Made by a program: the position numbers and the translations under genes | From: Variibacter gotjawalensis | Lineage (GTDB): Bacteria > Pseudomonadota > Alphaproteobacteria > Rhizobiales > Xanthobacteraceae | NCBI RefSeq assembly: GCF_002355335.1 | Contig: NZ_AP014946.1 | Coordinates: forward strand, 1,193,501-1,257,500 | Direction: 5' to 3' | Length of the DNA stretch: 64,000 nucleotides | In this document: piece by piece, positions 45,905 to 53,968 of the stretch | Numbering within the stretch: the stretch's first letter is position 1 | How the letters are laid out: each line of letters begins with the position of its first letter | Notes under the pieces: model-generated | Told to the model about the DNA's origin: nothing | What the model saw: the letters and a program-made list of their open reading frames with translations, nothing else | Databases searched by the model: none

Positions 45905-46209
45905 TCGTCGTCATCTCGGCCGCCGCGATGGCCGAGATCGTGTCGATTGCCGAAACGATTGCCGCCGATAGTCCGAGAAGAGCGATAACCTTCGCCGCCG
46001 AGCTGCGAGCTCAGTGTCTCAGCCTCGCCGATCTCCACGCCGCATTTCCGCTGGTGTCGCGCTATGAATCGCTTGGAATCCGCCGCCGCGTGCACGGCAA
46101 CTACCTGATTTTTTACAAAGTCGAGCCGGATCGGGTCGTGATCTTGCACATCCTGCACGGTGCGCGTGACTACCTCGATATCCTCGAGGCCGGTTCGAAG
46201 CCGATGTGA
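45901..46209 (+). CDS. parE: ParE/RelE-family toxin
   Basis: 102 residues: long N-terminal helix pair (AAMAEIVSIAETIAADSPRR), then sheet strands RRVHGNYLIFYKVEPDRVVI and LHILHGARDYLDIL. This is the ParE fold; ParE toxins poison gyrase, RelE relatives cut mRNA, and sequence alone does not settle which. Four-base overlap with the antitoxin. Together the pair separates ccmA from acnA. Confidence 0.9.
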   Translation: MIVVISAAAMAEIVSIAETIAADSPRRAITFAAELRAQCLSLADLHAAFPLVSRYESLGIRRRVHGNYLIFYKVEPDRVVILHILHGARDYLDILEAGSKPM

Positions 46210-46394
46210 CAAAAATTCCGCCACGACGGAGCAGCTTCGCACATAAGAACTATAGCAAACTGGCGAAAACGCTCTTATAAAGCGGCCCGTTGCTGATGCC
46301 CCTCGCTGCTGCCGCACTCGGCGCCAAGGGGCAGGCGTTTGTGGTGGCACGCTCTCTGCTTGCCCACCCGCATCCCTTTATCGGGTTTCAAACG

Positions 46395-49088
46395 ATGACA
46401 TCACTCGACAGCTTCAAGTCGCGCCAGACCCTTAACGTCGGCGCCAAGACCTACACCTATTACAGCCTCCCGGCGGCCGAGAAGAACGGCCTCGCGGGAA
46501 TCTCGCAGCTCCCGTATTCGCTCAAAGTGCTGATGGAGAACCTTCTCCGCTTCGAGGACAACCGGTCCGTCACCGCCGAAGGCATCAAGGATGCGGCCGG
46601 CTGGCTCAAGACCAAGACATCGAGCACCGAAATCGCCTTCCGTCCGGCGCGCGTGCTGATGCAGGACTTCACCGGCGTTCCGGCAGTGGTCGATCTTGCC
46701 GCCATGCGCGACGCGATGCGCAACCTCGGAGGCGACCCGTCGCGCATCAACCCGCTGGTGCCGGTCGATCTCGTCATCGATCACTCGGTGATCGTGAATT
46801 ATTTCGGCTCGTCGACGGCCTTCAAGCAGAACATCGAAGAGGAATATCGCCAGAACGGCGAGCGCTACAAATTCCTCAAATGGGCGCAGACCGCGTTCGA
46901 CAACTTCCGCGTCGTGCCGCCGGACACCGGCATCTGCCACCAGATCAACCTCGAATACCTGTCGCAGACGATCTTCACGGCGAAGCAAAAAATCGGCAAC
47001 GAGACCGTCGAGGTCGCTTATCCGGATACGCTTGTCGGCACCGACTCGCACACCACGATGGTCAACGGCTGCGCGGTGCTCGGTTGGGGCGTTGGCGGCA
47101 TCGAGGCTGAAGCCGCGATGCTCGGTCAGCCGGTCTCGATGCTGTTGCCGGAAGTCATCGGCTTCAAGCTCACCGGCAAGCTGAAGGAAGGCATCACGGC
47201 GACCGACCTCGTGCTCACCGTGACGCAGATGCTGCGCGGGAAGGGCGTCGTCGGCAAGTTCGTCGAGTTCTACGGCCCGGGCCTCGACCATCTCGCGCTC
47301 GAAGATCGCGCGACGATCGGCAACATGGCGCCCGAATACGGCGCGACCTGCGGCTTCTTCCCGATCGACGGTGAGACGCTGCGCTACCTCACCGAGACCG
47401 GCCGTTCGGCCGAGCGCGTCGCGCTCGTCGAAGCTTATGCCAAGGCGCAAGGTCTGTTCCGCGAGCAGAACGCTCCGGACCCGGTCTTCACCTCGACGCT
47501 CGAACTCGATCTTGGTTCGGTGGAGCCGTCGATAGCCGGCCCGAAGCGCCCGCAGGATCGTGTCCTCTTGAAGGATGCGGCGGCCGGTTTCGCGGTCGCG
47601 ATGGAAAAGGAATTCAACAAGGCGGCCGAGCGCGGCAAGCGCGTTCCGGTCGAAGGCCGCAACCACGATATCGGCCACGGCGACGTCGTCATCGCGGCAA
47701 TCACGTCGTGCACCAACACGTCGAACCCGAGCCTGATGCTCGGCGCCGGCATGCTGGCGCGCAACGCGGTGGCGAAGGGCCTCAAGGTCAAGCCATGGGT
47801 GAAGACCTCGCTCGCGCCGGGCTCGCAAGTCGCCGGCGAATACTTCGAGAAGTCGGGCCTACAGAAAGACCTCGACTCGCTCGGCTTCAATCTCGTCGGC
47901 TTCGGCTGCACGACGTGCATCGGCAACTCGGGTCCGCTCCCGGAAGAGATTTCCGCCGCGATCAACAAGAGTGATCTCGTCGCCTGCTCGGTGCTCTCCG
48001 GCAACCGTAACTTCGAAGGCCGCGTCAATCCGGACGTGCGCGCGAACTATCTCGCCTCGCCGCCGCTCGTCGTCGCGTATGCGCTCGCAGGATCGCTCGA
48101 CGTCGATCTGACCAAGGATCCGCTCGGTACCGGCAGCGACGGCAAGCCGGTCTATCTCAAGGACATCTGGCCGTCGACGAAGGACGTTGCCGCGATGGTC
48201 CGCGGGACGTTGTCGGAGCAGATGTTCACCGGCATGTACAAGGACCTCTTCGAGGGCGACGCGCACTGGAAGTCGATCAAGGTCGACGCTGCCGCGACCT
48301 TCAAGTGGGACGACAAGTCGACCTACGTGCAGAACCCGCCGTACTTCACCGAGATGAAGAAGGACCCGGCGCCGGTCACCGACATCATCAACGCGCGCGT
48401 AATGGGTCTCTTCCTCGACTCGATCACGACCGACCACATCTCGCCGGCCGGTTCGATCAAGGAGTCGAGCCCGGCGGGTGTGTATCTCCGCGATCACCAG
48501 GTGCGTCCGGCCGACTTCAACCAGTACGGCACGCGCCGCGGCAATCACCAGGTCATGATGCGCGGCACGTTCGCGAACATCCGCATCAAGAACCAGATGC
48601 TCCAGGGCGTCGAAGGTGGTTTCACGACGCACTACCCGACCGGCGAGAAGCTGCCGATCTATGATGCGGCGATGCGCTACAAGGCCGAGAAGGTTCCGCT
48701 GATCGTCTTCGCCGGCAAGGAATACGGCACCGGCTCGTCGCGCGACTGGGCCGCGAAGGGCACCGTGCTCCTCGGCGTTCGCGCTGTCGTTGCGCAATCC
48801 TTCGAGCGCATCCATCGCTCGAACCTGATCGGCATGGGCGTCGTTCCGCTGGTCTTCGAGGAAGGCACGTCGTGGCAGACGCTCGGCCTCAAGGGCGACG
48901 AGACCGTGACGATTCACGGCCTCGCGCACGACTTGAAACCGCGCCAAACGCTGATCGCCGAGATCACGATGGGCGACGGTACGCTCAAGAAGGTGCCGCT
49001 GATCTGCCGCATCGATACGCTCGATGAGCTCGACTACTTCAAGAACGGCGGCATCCTGCACTACGTGCTGCGCCAGCTCGCGGCTTAA
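46395..49088 (+). CDS. acnA: Aconitate hydratase A
   Basis: 897 residues; interconverts citrate and isocitrate in the TCA cycle with a [4Fe-4S] cluster. Cluster cysteines are in AITSCTNTSNPSLMLG near residue 438 and in GCTTCIGNSGPLPEE near 504-507. The swivel domain at the C-terminus is intact (GKEYGTGSSRDWAAKGTVLL). ATG 46395 begins MTSLDSFKSRQTL, as in other alphaproteobacterial AcnA; the open frame extends 35 codons further upstream without support. Confidence 0.98.
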   Translation: MTSLDSFKSRQTLNVGAKTYTYYSLPAAEKNGLAGISQLPYSLKVLMENLLRFEDNRSVTAEGIKDAAGWLKTKTSSTEIAFRPARVLMQDFTGVPAVVDLAAMRDAMRNLGGDPSRINPLVPVDLVIDHSVIVNYFGSSTAFKQNIEEEYRQNGERYKFLKWAQTAFDNFRVVPPDTGICHQINLEYLSQTIFTAKQKIGNETVEVAYPDTLVGTDSHTTMVNGCAVLGWGVGGIEAEAAMLGQPVSMLLPEVIGFKLTGKLKEGITATDLVLTVTQMLRGKGVVGKFVEFYGPGLDHLALEDRATIGNMAPEYGATCGFFPIDGETLRYLTETGRSAERVALVEAYAKAQGLFREQNAPDPVFTSTLELDLGSVEPSIAGPKRPQDRVLLKDAAAGFAVAMEKEFNKAAERGKRVPVEGRNHDIGHGDVVIAAITSCTNTSNPSLMLGAGMLARNAVAKGLKVKPWVKTSLAPGSQVAGEYFEKSGLQKDLDSLGFNLVGFGCTTCIGNSGPLPEEISAAINKSDLVACSVLSGNRNFEGRVNPDVRANYLASPPLVVAYALAGSLDVDLTKDPLGTGSDGKPVYLKDIWPSTKDVAAMVRGTLSEQMFTGMYKDLFEGDAHWKSIKVDAAATFKWDDKSTYVQNPPYFTEMKKDPAPVTDIINARVMGLFLDSITTDHISPAGSIKESSPAGVYLRDHQVRPADFNQYGTRRGNHQVMMRGTFANIRIKNQMLQGVEGGFTTHYPTGEKLPIYDAAMRYKAEKVPLIVFAGKEYGTGSSRDWAAKGTVLLGVRAVVAQSFERIHRSNLIGMGVVPLVFEEGTSWQTLGLKGDETVTIHGLAHDLKPRQTLIAEITMGDGTLKKVPLICRIDTLDELDYFKNGGILHYVLRQLAA

Positions 49089-49120
49089 CCACAACGGCTG
49101 ACGCCGTTGCCGATTTCGCC

Positions 49121-49156
49121 AAGCGGTACGCCCCACGACGGGCGTACCGCTTTTTT
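49121..49156 (+). terminator. Terminator of acnA
   Basis: AAGCGGTACGCC / GGCGTACCGCTT stem, loop of 8, then a run of six T (49151-49156). Strong. Confidence 0.93.
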
Positions 49157-49300
49157 GTTGGGCGAGTTTGTCGGCCCGGTCACACCTGCCGACAATTGCG
49201 TGATGTAACCCGGAAGTGAGTTGGCTCCGAACGCGGGGTTCGCCTAAATCTCAAGCCATAAGACCGCTGCCGGCAGAGCATCGGTCGAGGTATTATTTTT

Positions 49301-50044
49301 ATGCGTTGCCCATCTTCGTTCGCCGGTTTCGCATTCGGCCTCGCCGCAGTCACGGCGGGAACGCCGGCTTTGAGCCAAACCGAGCCGCGCGCCGTCGTCG
49401 AGCTGTTCACCAGCCAAGGCTGCTCGTCGTGCCCGGCCGCCGACAAGCTGATCGGCGAGCTCGCGAAAGATCCCTCGCTCATCACGCTGTCGATGTCCGT
49501 CGATTACTGGGACTATCTCGGTTGGAAGGACACGCTCGCGCTCAAGGGCCATACGCAGCGGCAGAAAGGTTATGCGAACACGCGCGGCGACCGTCAGGTC
49601 TATACGCCGCAAGTCGTTATCAACGGCGTCTCGCATGTCGTCGGCAGCGATCGCGCCGAGATCGAAAAGGCGCTAAGCCGCGTTCGCCCGCGCGAAGCCT
49701 TGTCGGTGCCGGTCGGCATCTTCGTAGGCCAAGACGGTTTGACGGTCAGCGTGCAGTCAGGCTCGGAGGCGCAGCAAGCCGGCGACGTGTGGCTCTGCCT
49801 CACAGCACGCGAAGTCCACGTGAAGATCAACAAGGGCGAGAACCGCGGCAAGGAAGTGACGTATCACAACGTCGTCCGCCGCTGGGTGAAGCTCGGCACG
49901 TGGGCGGGCGGCGCGCAGACGTGGAAAGTCCCCAAGAGCGATCTTGCGGCCGACAATCCGGATGCCGCAACCGTGCTCGTGCAGACCGGCGGCGCCGAAA
50001 GCCCCGGCACGATGCTTGGCGCCGCGACCGCATCGCTGCGCTGA
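49301..50044 (+). CDS. DUF1223 secreted thioredoxin-like protein
   Basis: 247 residues of the DUF1223 family. Signal peptide (FAGFAFGLAAVTAGTPALS) and then VELFTSQGCSSCPAADKLIG near residue 34-53, a thioredoxin-like CxxC (CSSC) signature of the family. VDYWDYLGWKDTLA and YTPQVVINGV (with cis-Pro position) follow. It is probably a periplasmic thiol protein; no biochemical role is settled. Monocistronic; the hicAB module follows. Confidence 0.9.
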   Translation: MRCPSSFAGFAFGLAAVTAGTPALSQTEPRAVVELFTSQGCSSCPAADKLIGELAKDPSLITLSMSVDYWDYLGWKDTLALKGHTQRQKGYANTRGDRQVYTPQVVINGVSHVVGSDRAEIEKALSRVRPREALSVPVGIFVGQDGLTVSVQSGSEAQQAGDVWLCLTAREVHVKINKGENRGKEVTYHNVVRRWVKLGTWAGGAQTWKVPKSDLAADNPDAATVLVQTGGAESPGTMLGAATASLR

Positions 50045-50046
50045 TA

Positions 50047-50097
50047 TCAACATAGACGTTGACGTTCGGACATTTTTGTCCGAGGATAGCATCCTCG
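50047..50097 (+). promoter_or_regulatory. Three stacked palindromes upstream of hicA
   Basis: TCAAC-N6-GTTGA (50047-50062), CGGACA-TTTT-TGTCCG (50067-50082) and CGAGGAT-AGC-ATCCTCG (50081-50097), all perfect, within 51 bases and ending 12 bases before the hicA ATG. They probably carry HicB operator(s) and perhaps the end of the DUF1223 transcript. Confidence 0.6.
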
Positions 50098-50109
50098 GCA
50101 GAGTTCGGC

Positions 50110-50310
50110 ATGGCTACGAAACGCGATCGCTTCATTTCCGAGCTTCGGGCCGAAGCGGAAGCGCGGAATTTGCCGTTTCGCGTTGCGTATGGACGCGGCA
50201 AAGGCGGTCACGCGATGGTCTATGTCGGCGATCGGCTGACGACACTGCCGAGCCGCGAGATCGATCCCAAGACGGGGCGCAAGATCAAGAAGCAACTGGG
50301 GCTCGGCTGA
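50110..50310 (+). CDS. hicA: HicA-family toxin (mRNA interferase)
   Basis: 66 residues. The double-stranded RNA-binding-like HicA fold with its catalytic His in GRGKGGHAMVYVG near residue 34; a second basic patch DPKTGRKIKKQLG closes the protein. The start ATG at 50110 gives the usual length. HicA cuts mRNA until neutralised by HicB, whose gene begins two bases after the stop. HicA before HicB is the standard order. Confidence 0.88.
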   Translation: MATKRDRFISELRAEAEARNLPFRVAYGRGKGGHAMVYVGDRLTTLPSREIDPKTGRKIKKQLGLG

Positions 50311-50312
50311 CG

Positions 50313-50762
50313 ATGCAGGATTTCAGTTACGGCGCAATTTTCGAGAAGGGCGAAGATCACGGCATCGTAGTCTCGTTTCCGGATGTTCCCGAAGCGATTT
50401 CGCAAGGCGACGATGTGGCCGACGCTGAGACAATGGCGGCCGATGCGCTTGCGCTTGCGCTGCTGTCTTATCTTGATCGCGGGTTAGCCCTGCCAACTGC
50501 GCGAAAGGCCGCGACCGCTCAAGGCAAGAAGTTGCGTTACGTTTCGGTCGAGCCGACCACTGCAGCTAAACTCGCCGTGCTGTCCGCCTTCGCCGACGCC
50601 AAGATCAGCAAGTCCGCACTGGCGCGCCGCATCGGCAAGGACGAGAAGGAAGTCCGCCGCATTCTCGATCCGTGGCATGCGACCAAGCTCGCGCCGCTGA
50701 CGGTGACACTGCGCGCGCTCGGCAAGCGGTTGGTTGTCGGCGTTACGGACGCTGCCGCTTAG
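50313..50762 (+). CDS. hicB: HicB-family antitoxin with C-terminal HTH
   Basis: 149 residues: N-terminal partial RNase H fold (YGAIFEKGEDHGIVVSFPDV, then PEAISQGDDVADA) and a C-terminal DNA-binding region (AKISKSALARRIGKDEKEVR). The start follows the hicA stop by two bases (TGA-CG-ATG). Longer open frames in this reading frame begin upstream inside DUF1223 and are not real. It neutralises HicA and represses the module. Confidence 0.9.
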   Translation: MQDFSYGAIFEKGEDHGIVVSFPDVPEAISQGDDVADAETMAADALALALLSYLDRGLALPTARKAATAQGKKLRYVSVEPTTAAKLAVLSAFADAKISKSALARRIGKDEKEVRRILDPWHATKLAPLTVTLRALGKRLVVGVTDAAA

Positions 50763-51076
50763 GGCGGATGCACCAAAAAGAAAAGCCAGCGCTTGGGCAC
50801 TGGCTATGAGTCGTCAGACAGTTTTCTGGAAGTAGGACCCGACCCGTACAATACCCAGGGGGCTTGGGGGGCTGAGGAATCCGGGTCTCGCCGAGCCGGG
50901 CCCTATCCGCGATATATGCACGGGACCGGCGGCGCGCCAGCGGCGCAAATCGGGCCGCAATGTGATTTCTGATGCACGTCCTCGTGATGTGGTTACCGTT
51001 TGGCAATGATTTGCTCTTGAACCGGGCAACGTCCGGCGCGATCATGATGGCGTTGTAACGACCAAGGAGGCGCCGC
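50763..51076. other. Intergenic region with a minus-strand terminator
   Basis: 314 bases with no credible ORF. The minus strand carries a terminator at 50774-50805, and upstream of it (50855-50885) a C-rich stretch reading AGCCCCCCAAGCCCCC. No protein gene on minus lies just upstream of this terminator, so a small minus-strand transcript is likely. On plus the region holds the DUF2794 promoter; GGAGG at 51065-51069 is its ribosome site. Confidence 0.45.
50774..50805 (-). terminator. Minus-strand intrinsic terminator
   Basis: On minus: AGCCAG-T-GC-CCAA-GC-G-CTGGCT followed by TTTCTTTTT. No annotated minus-strand gene lies upstream. Confidence 0.8.
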
Positions 51077-51451
51077 ATGGACGCGGGTTCCGGCGACTTG
51101 GAGCCGGGCGAGCCGATACGGGCTGCGGGCGTTTCGCCCTCCGGCCCGCGCGAGCGAGTGAGTTTTGACCGGCGCGAGCTGAGCCGAATTCTCGATCTTT
51201 ATGGCCGCATGGTCGCGGCCGGTGAGTGGCGCGATTACGCCATCGATTTTCTGAAAGACCGCGCGGTGTTTTCGATCTTCCGCCGCTCGTCAGAAATGCC
51301 GATTTACCGCATCGAAAAAGATCCGAAACTGGCACGGAAGCAGGGTGCCTATAGCGTCGTGTCGATGACGGGTCATATCTTGAAACGCGGACCGGAACTC
51401 GAGCGCGTGCTGCGCGTGCTCGACAAACCGCTGCGCGTGGTAGCGAGCTAA
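51077..51451 (+). CDS. DUF2794 domain-containing protein
   Basis: 124 residues, a family of conserved alphaproteobacterial proteins without known function. The signature runs from VSFDRRELSRILDLYGRMVA to GEWRDYAIDFLKDRAVFSIF and YRIEKDPKLARKQGAYSVVS. Strong GGAGG before the ATG. It is followed at 32 bases by the HExxH-protein gene on the same strand, so they may share a transcript. Confidence 0.88.
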   Translation: MDAGSGDLEPGEPIRAAGVSPSGPRERVSFDRRELSRILDLYGRMVAAGEWRDYAIDFLKDRAVFSIFRRSSEMPIYRIEKDPKLARKQGAYSVVSMTGHILKRGPELERVLRVLDKPLRVVAS

Positions 51452-51483
51452 ATTCGCCCGCGAGGGCAGAAGCGATTTTTGCG

Positions 51484-52266
51484 ATGTGGCCATTTAGGTC
51501 AAAGCCATTGCTCGATGCCGAGACGGCAGCTTGGCATGTCGAGAACTTCGCTTGGCTGCTGAGTGAGTTCGGACACGGCGACGATTTTTCCGCCTGCAAA
51601 CTCGTTCTACCGAAGCCTGGTTTCTTTCCGAGCGATGGCGAACGCGGTCACGCCAAAGCGCTCCGCATCTTTCGTCAGACGCAGACGTATTGCGGAATGG
51701 GCGATTGGGAGATCGATCTCGTTGCCGACAACAACCCGGTCGCTCGGCGCGAAGCACCGGCTTACGTCATGCTCCAACATGGCAAGCACGCACTCGGCAC
51801 GTATAGCCGCCGCGGCAATCGCTCGCAGATCACCTACGTGCCGACGCTGCTGGAGCGGCCCGAGCATCTCATCGCGACGTTCGCGCATGAGCTTGCGCAC
51901 GATCTTTTGTCGTCGGCGCGCACGCCGCCACCGTCGGAAGCCGACGAAAACGAATTTCTCACCGACCTCACGGCCGTATTTCTCGGCTTCGGAGTCTTCC
52001 TCGCCAATGCACGTTTCGATTTCGAGACCAGCGGCGGCGGTGGCTGGAGCATGCGGCGCGCCGGCTATCTGCCGGAAGCGGATTTGATCTTCGCCCTGGC
52101 GCTATTCCTGCGCACGCGGCAAATCGGCCCCGACGCCGCGATGGAGTGGCTCAAGCCGCATCTTGGCAAGCTGCTGCGCAAGGCGCTTGGCGATCTGCCG
52201 GATACGCATGCGGATGTCGCGGCCCTGCGTGCCGCGCTCGCGGACGCGCAGAAAATCGCGAGCTAG
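51484..52266 (+). CDS. Uncharacterised protein with HExxH zinc-protease motif
   Basis: 260 residues. A zinc-binding HExxH (FAHELAHDLL) lies near residue 138-147, and a downstream acidic residue in DENEFLTDLTAVFLGFGVFL could be the third ligand. Other recognisable pieces are WHVENFAWLLSEFG, LVLPKPGFFPS and the C-terminal MEWLKPHLGKLLRKAL. From memory this belongs to a conserved hypothetical family of proteobacteria that shares HELAH; I know of no tested substrate. No signal peptide is visible, so it is cytoplasmic. It ends overlapping the convergent GNAT gene by four bases. Confidence 0.65.
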   Translation: MWPFRSKPLLDAETAAWHVENFAWLLSEFGHGDDFSACKLVLPKPGFFPSDGERGHAKALRIFRQTQTYCGMGDWEIDLVADNNPVARREAPAYVMLQHGKHALGTYSRRGNRSQITYVPTLLERPEHLIATFAHELAHDLLSSARTPPPSEADENEFLTDLTAVFLGFGVFLANARFDFETSGGGGWSMRRAGYLPEADLIFALALFLRTRQIGPDAAMEWLKPHLGKLLRKALGDLPDTHADVAALRAALADAQKIAS

Positions 52267-52805
52267 ACGAGCGTCATCGGAACATAAGGGTCGGTCGTGT
52301 CGCCTTCGCCGAGCGGGCGCTGCATCAGCACGGTCGCGAGCCATTTGCCGTGCTTGAAGCCGACCGCTTCGACGGCGCCGATCATCCGAAATCCTGCCGC
52401 GCGGTGAAGTTCGATGGACGGCGTTTGGCTCGCATCGCCGATCACCGCGATCATCTGGCGAAAGCCGCGCTTCTCGGATTCCTCGATCAAGGCGGTGAGC
52501 AGAATGCGGCCGATGCCGCGCCGCTGCGCGTCCGGCGCGATGTAGATCGAGTCCTCGACACTGAAGCGGTAGGCCGGGCGCGGGCGATAGGCGCCCGCAT
52601 AGGCGTAGCCGAGCAGCGCGCCTGCTTCTTCCGCGACGATATACGGGAAGCCGTTGTCGATGAGCGCCGACATCCGCCGCGTCATCTCGGCCTCGTCCGG
52701 CGGATCGAGTTCGAACGACGCAGTGCCGTGCGCTACGGCGTGCGCATAGATGCGCGTAATTGCCGGGATGTCGGAAAGGGTCGCGGGGCGGATCGAAACA
52801 GGCAT
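52263..52805 (-). CDS. GNAT N-acetyltransferase (phosphinothricin acetyltransferase-like)
   Basis: 180 residues with the GNAT fold of the PAT/Bar subgroup: IRPATLSDIPAITRIYAHAV at the start, DSIYIAPDAQRRGIGRILL (acetyl-CoA P-loop with RRGIG), HRAAGFRMIGAVEAVGFKHG near the end. Such enzymes acetylate phosphinothricin, methionine sulfoximine or unknown amines; resistance cannot be claimed from sequence. The ATG at 52805 is used; a TTG precedes it by one codon. Confidence 0.87.
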   Translation of the reverse strand: MPVSIRPATLSDIPAITRIYAHAVAHGTASFELDPPDEAEMTRRMSALIDNGFPYIVAEEAGALLGYAYAGAYRPRPAYRFSVEDSIYIAPDAQRRGIGRILLTALIEESEKRGFRQMIAVIGDASQTPSIELHRAAGFRMIGAVEAVGFKHGKWLATVLMQRPLGEGDTTDPYVPMTLV

Positions 52806-52907
52806 CAAATGACTGCAGCGGCGAGATGTCTCACGGTAGTGCCGGAAGACGCTGAAAAGGAAGGGATTTCTAACTCTTTTCGATTAACGCTTTGCTAACC
52901 ATAAGTA

Positions 52908-52976
52908 TGAACGTTGTTCAAAACAGCTTGAACTTTGCTGCGATTCACCCGACTATCAGATCATGAACGATGTTCA
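52908..52976 (+). promoter_or_regulatory. Two copies of a palindrome upstream of pspA
   Basis: TGAAC-GTT-GTTCA at 52908-52920 and TGAAC-GAT-GTTCA at 52964-52976, the latter extended to ATGAAC-GAT-GTTCAT. Centres are 56 bases apart. Between them GTTCAA-N6-TTGAAC (52916-52933) partly overlaps the first. Such spaced palindromes are typical of TetR-type repressor sites. The second copy ends 25 bases before the pspA ATG. Confidence 0.65.
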
Positions 52977-53000
52977 TATCCCGAAACCAAGGAGTTTTTG

Positions 53001-53675
53001 ATGTTCAAGTTGATCCGGACGCTCCTCGACGCCACGACGGCTCACGCCGAGGAAGCCGTTCAAGACAAGTTCGCGATTGAGCTCATCGGGCAGCATATCC
53101 GCGCTGCCGAGGCCGGCCTCTCCCAAGCCAAGGAGACGCTCGCAACCATCATCCTCCAACAGCGCACCGAGCAGGCGAACTTTAATGCCCTCGAGCGGCG
53201 GATCGCCGATCTCGAAACGCGCGTGCGTGCTGCGTTGGCGGCCGGAAGCGAGAAGCTGGCGCATGACGGTGCGGCCGCGATCGCCGAACTCGAAAACGAA
53301 CGCGAGACCCGCCGCAACACAATCGGCGCCCTCGCCGAACGTGCCGAGCGGATGCGTCTTTCCATCGAGAAAACGCATCGTCGCATTGTCGACCTCAACC
53401 AGGGAATGATCGCTGCACGCGCGATCGACAAAGGCCAGAAAGCTCAGCGCCAGCTCGATCGCTCGATCGGACGCAGGGCGAATCTGCAAGCCGCGGAAGC
53501 GCTGCTTCGCCGCGTCAACGAGCGTAGCGATCCGCTCGACGAAGCCGAAGTTCTCGACGCGATCGACGCCGAACTCAGTCAGGACGGGGTGCGCGATCGC
53601 CTCGAACAGCACGGCTTCGGACCTTCCGCAAAAATTCGCGCGAGCGATGTCCTCACGCGTCTCACCGCTGCTTAA
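53001..53675 (+). CDS. pspA: PspA/IM30 family protein
   Basis: 224 residues, nearly all alpha-helix, forming the long coiled coil of the PspA/Vipp1 family. It opens with MFKLIRTLLDATTAHAEEAV, the amphipathic membrane-binding helix, followed by helical hairpins (AEAGLSQAKETLATIILQQR, EREALE-like stretches). PspA maintains inner-membrane integrity under envelope stress. AAGGAG lies six bases before the ATG. Twin operator-like palindromes lie upstream, unlike the sigma-54 control of E. coli psp. It is followed by yiaA at 24 bases. Confidence 0.85.
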   Translation: MFKLIRTLLDATTAHAEEAVQDKFAIELIGQHIRAAEAGLSQAKETLATIILQQRTEQANFNALERRIADLETRVRAALAAGSEKLAHDGAAAIAELENERETRRNTIGALAERAERMRLSIEKTHRRIVDLNQGMIAARAIDKGQKAQRQLDRSIGRRANLQAAEALLRRVNERSDPLDEAEVLDAIDAELSQDGVRDRLEQHGFGPSAKIRASDVLTRLTAA

Positions 53676-53699
53676 CCGAACCTCGCAAGGAGCATCACA

Positions 53700-53963
53700 A
53701 TGGATAAAGGCCTCAAGACCTACATCGCGTTCAACAGCGCCGCGGTTGCGGTCGCGCTCTTCATGCTCGCGTTATCGATCTGGCTGTCACCCGTCGACTT
53801 GTCGACGAAGGGATACTGGACGATGGGCGTGATCCTGCTGTGCGGCAGCCTCGTCAATCTCGTGAAATACCGCATGGACGAGCGCATCGCCGACGAGACG
53901 TCCTCGAAGATCGAAAAAGCGCGCCACGAGAAGCTGATCAGCGAATATGTCGGCAAGGACTGA
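53700..53963 (+). CDS. yiaA: YiaA/YiaB family inner-membrane protein
   Basis: 87 residues with two transmembrane helices: YIAFNSAAVAVALFMLALSI and GYWTMGVILLCGSLVNLVKY, then a charged tail (RMDERIADETSSKIEKARHE). This is the YiaAB two-helix domain. CAAGGAG (53685-53691) gives a ribosome site eight bases before the ATG. It follows pspA closely and precedes a terminator, so the pair is an envelope-stress operon by context. Confidence 0.87.
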   Translation: MDKGLKTYIAFNSAAVAVALFMLALSIWLSPVDLSTKGYWTMGVILLCGSLVNLVKYRMDERIADETSSKIEKARHEKLISEYVGKD

Positions 53964-53968
53964 GCAAT

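Noticed and set aside
50743-51078. A 111-codon minus ORF before DUF2794
   Set aside because: No start context and no recognisable protein character; the same strand instead shows a terminator suggesting an RNA.
52806-53000. A sigma-54 promoter for pspA
   Set aside because: No GG-N10-GC pair of the sigma-54 type was seen at a plausible distance.
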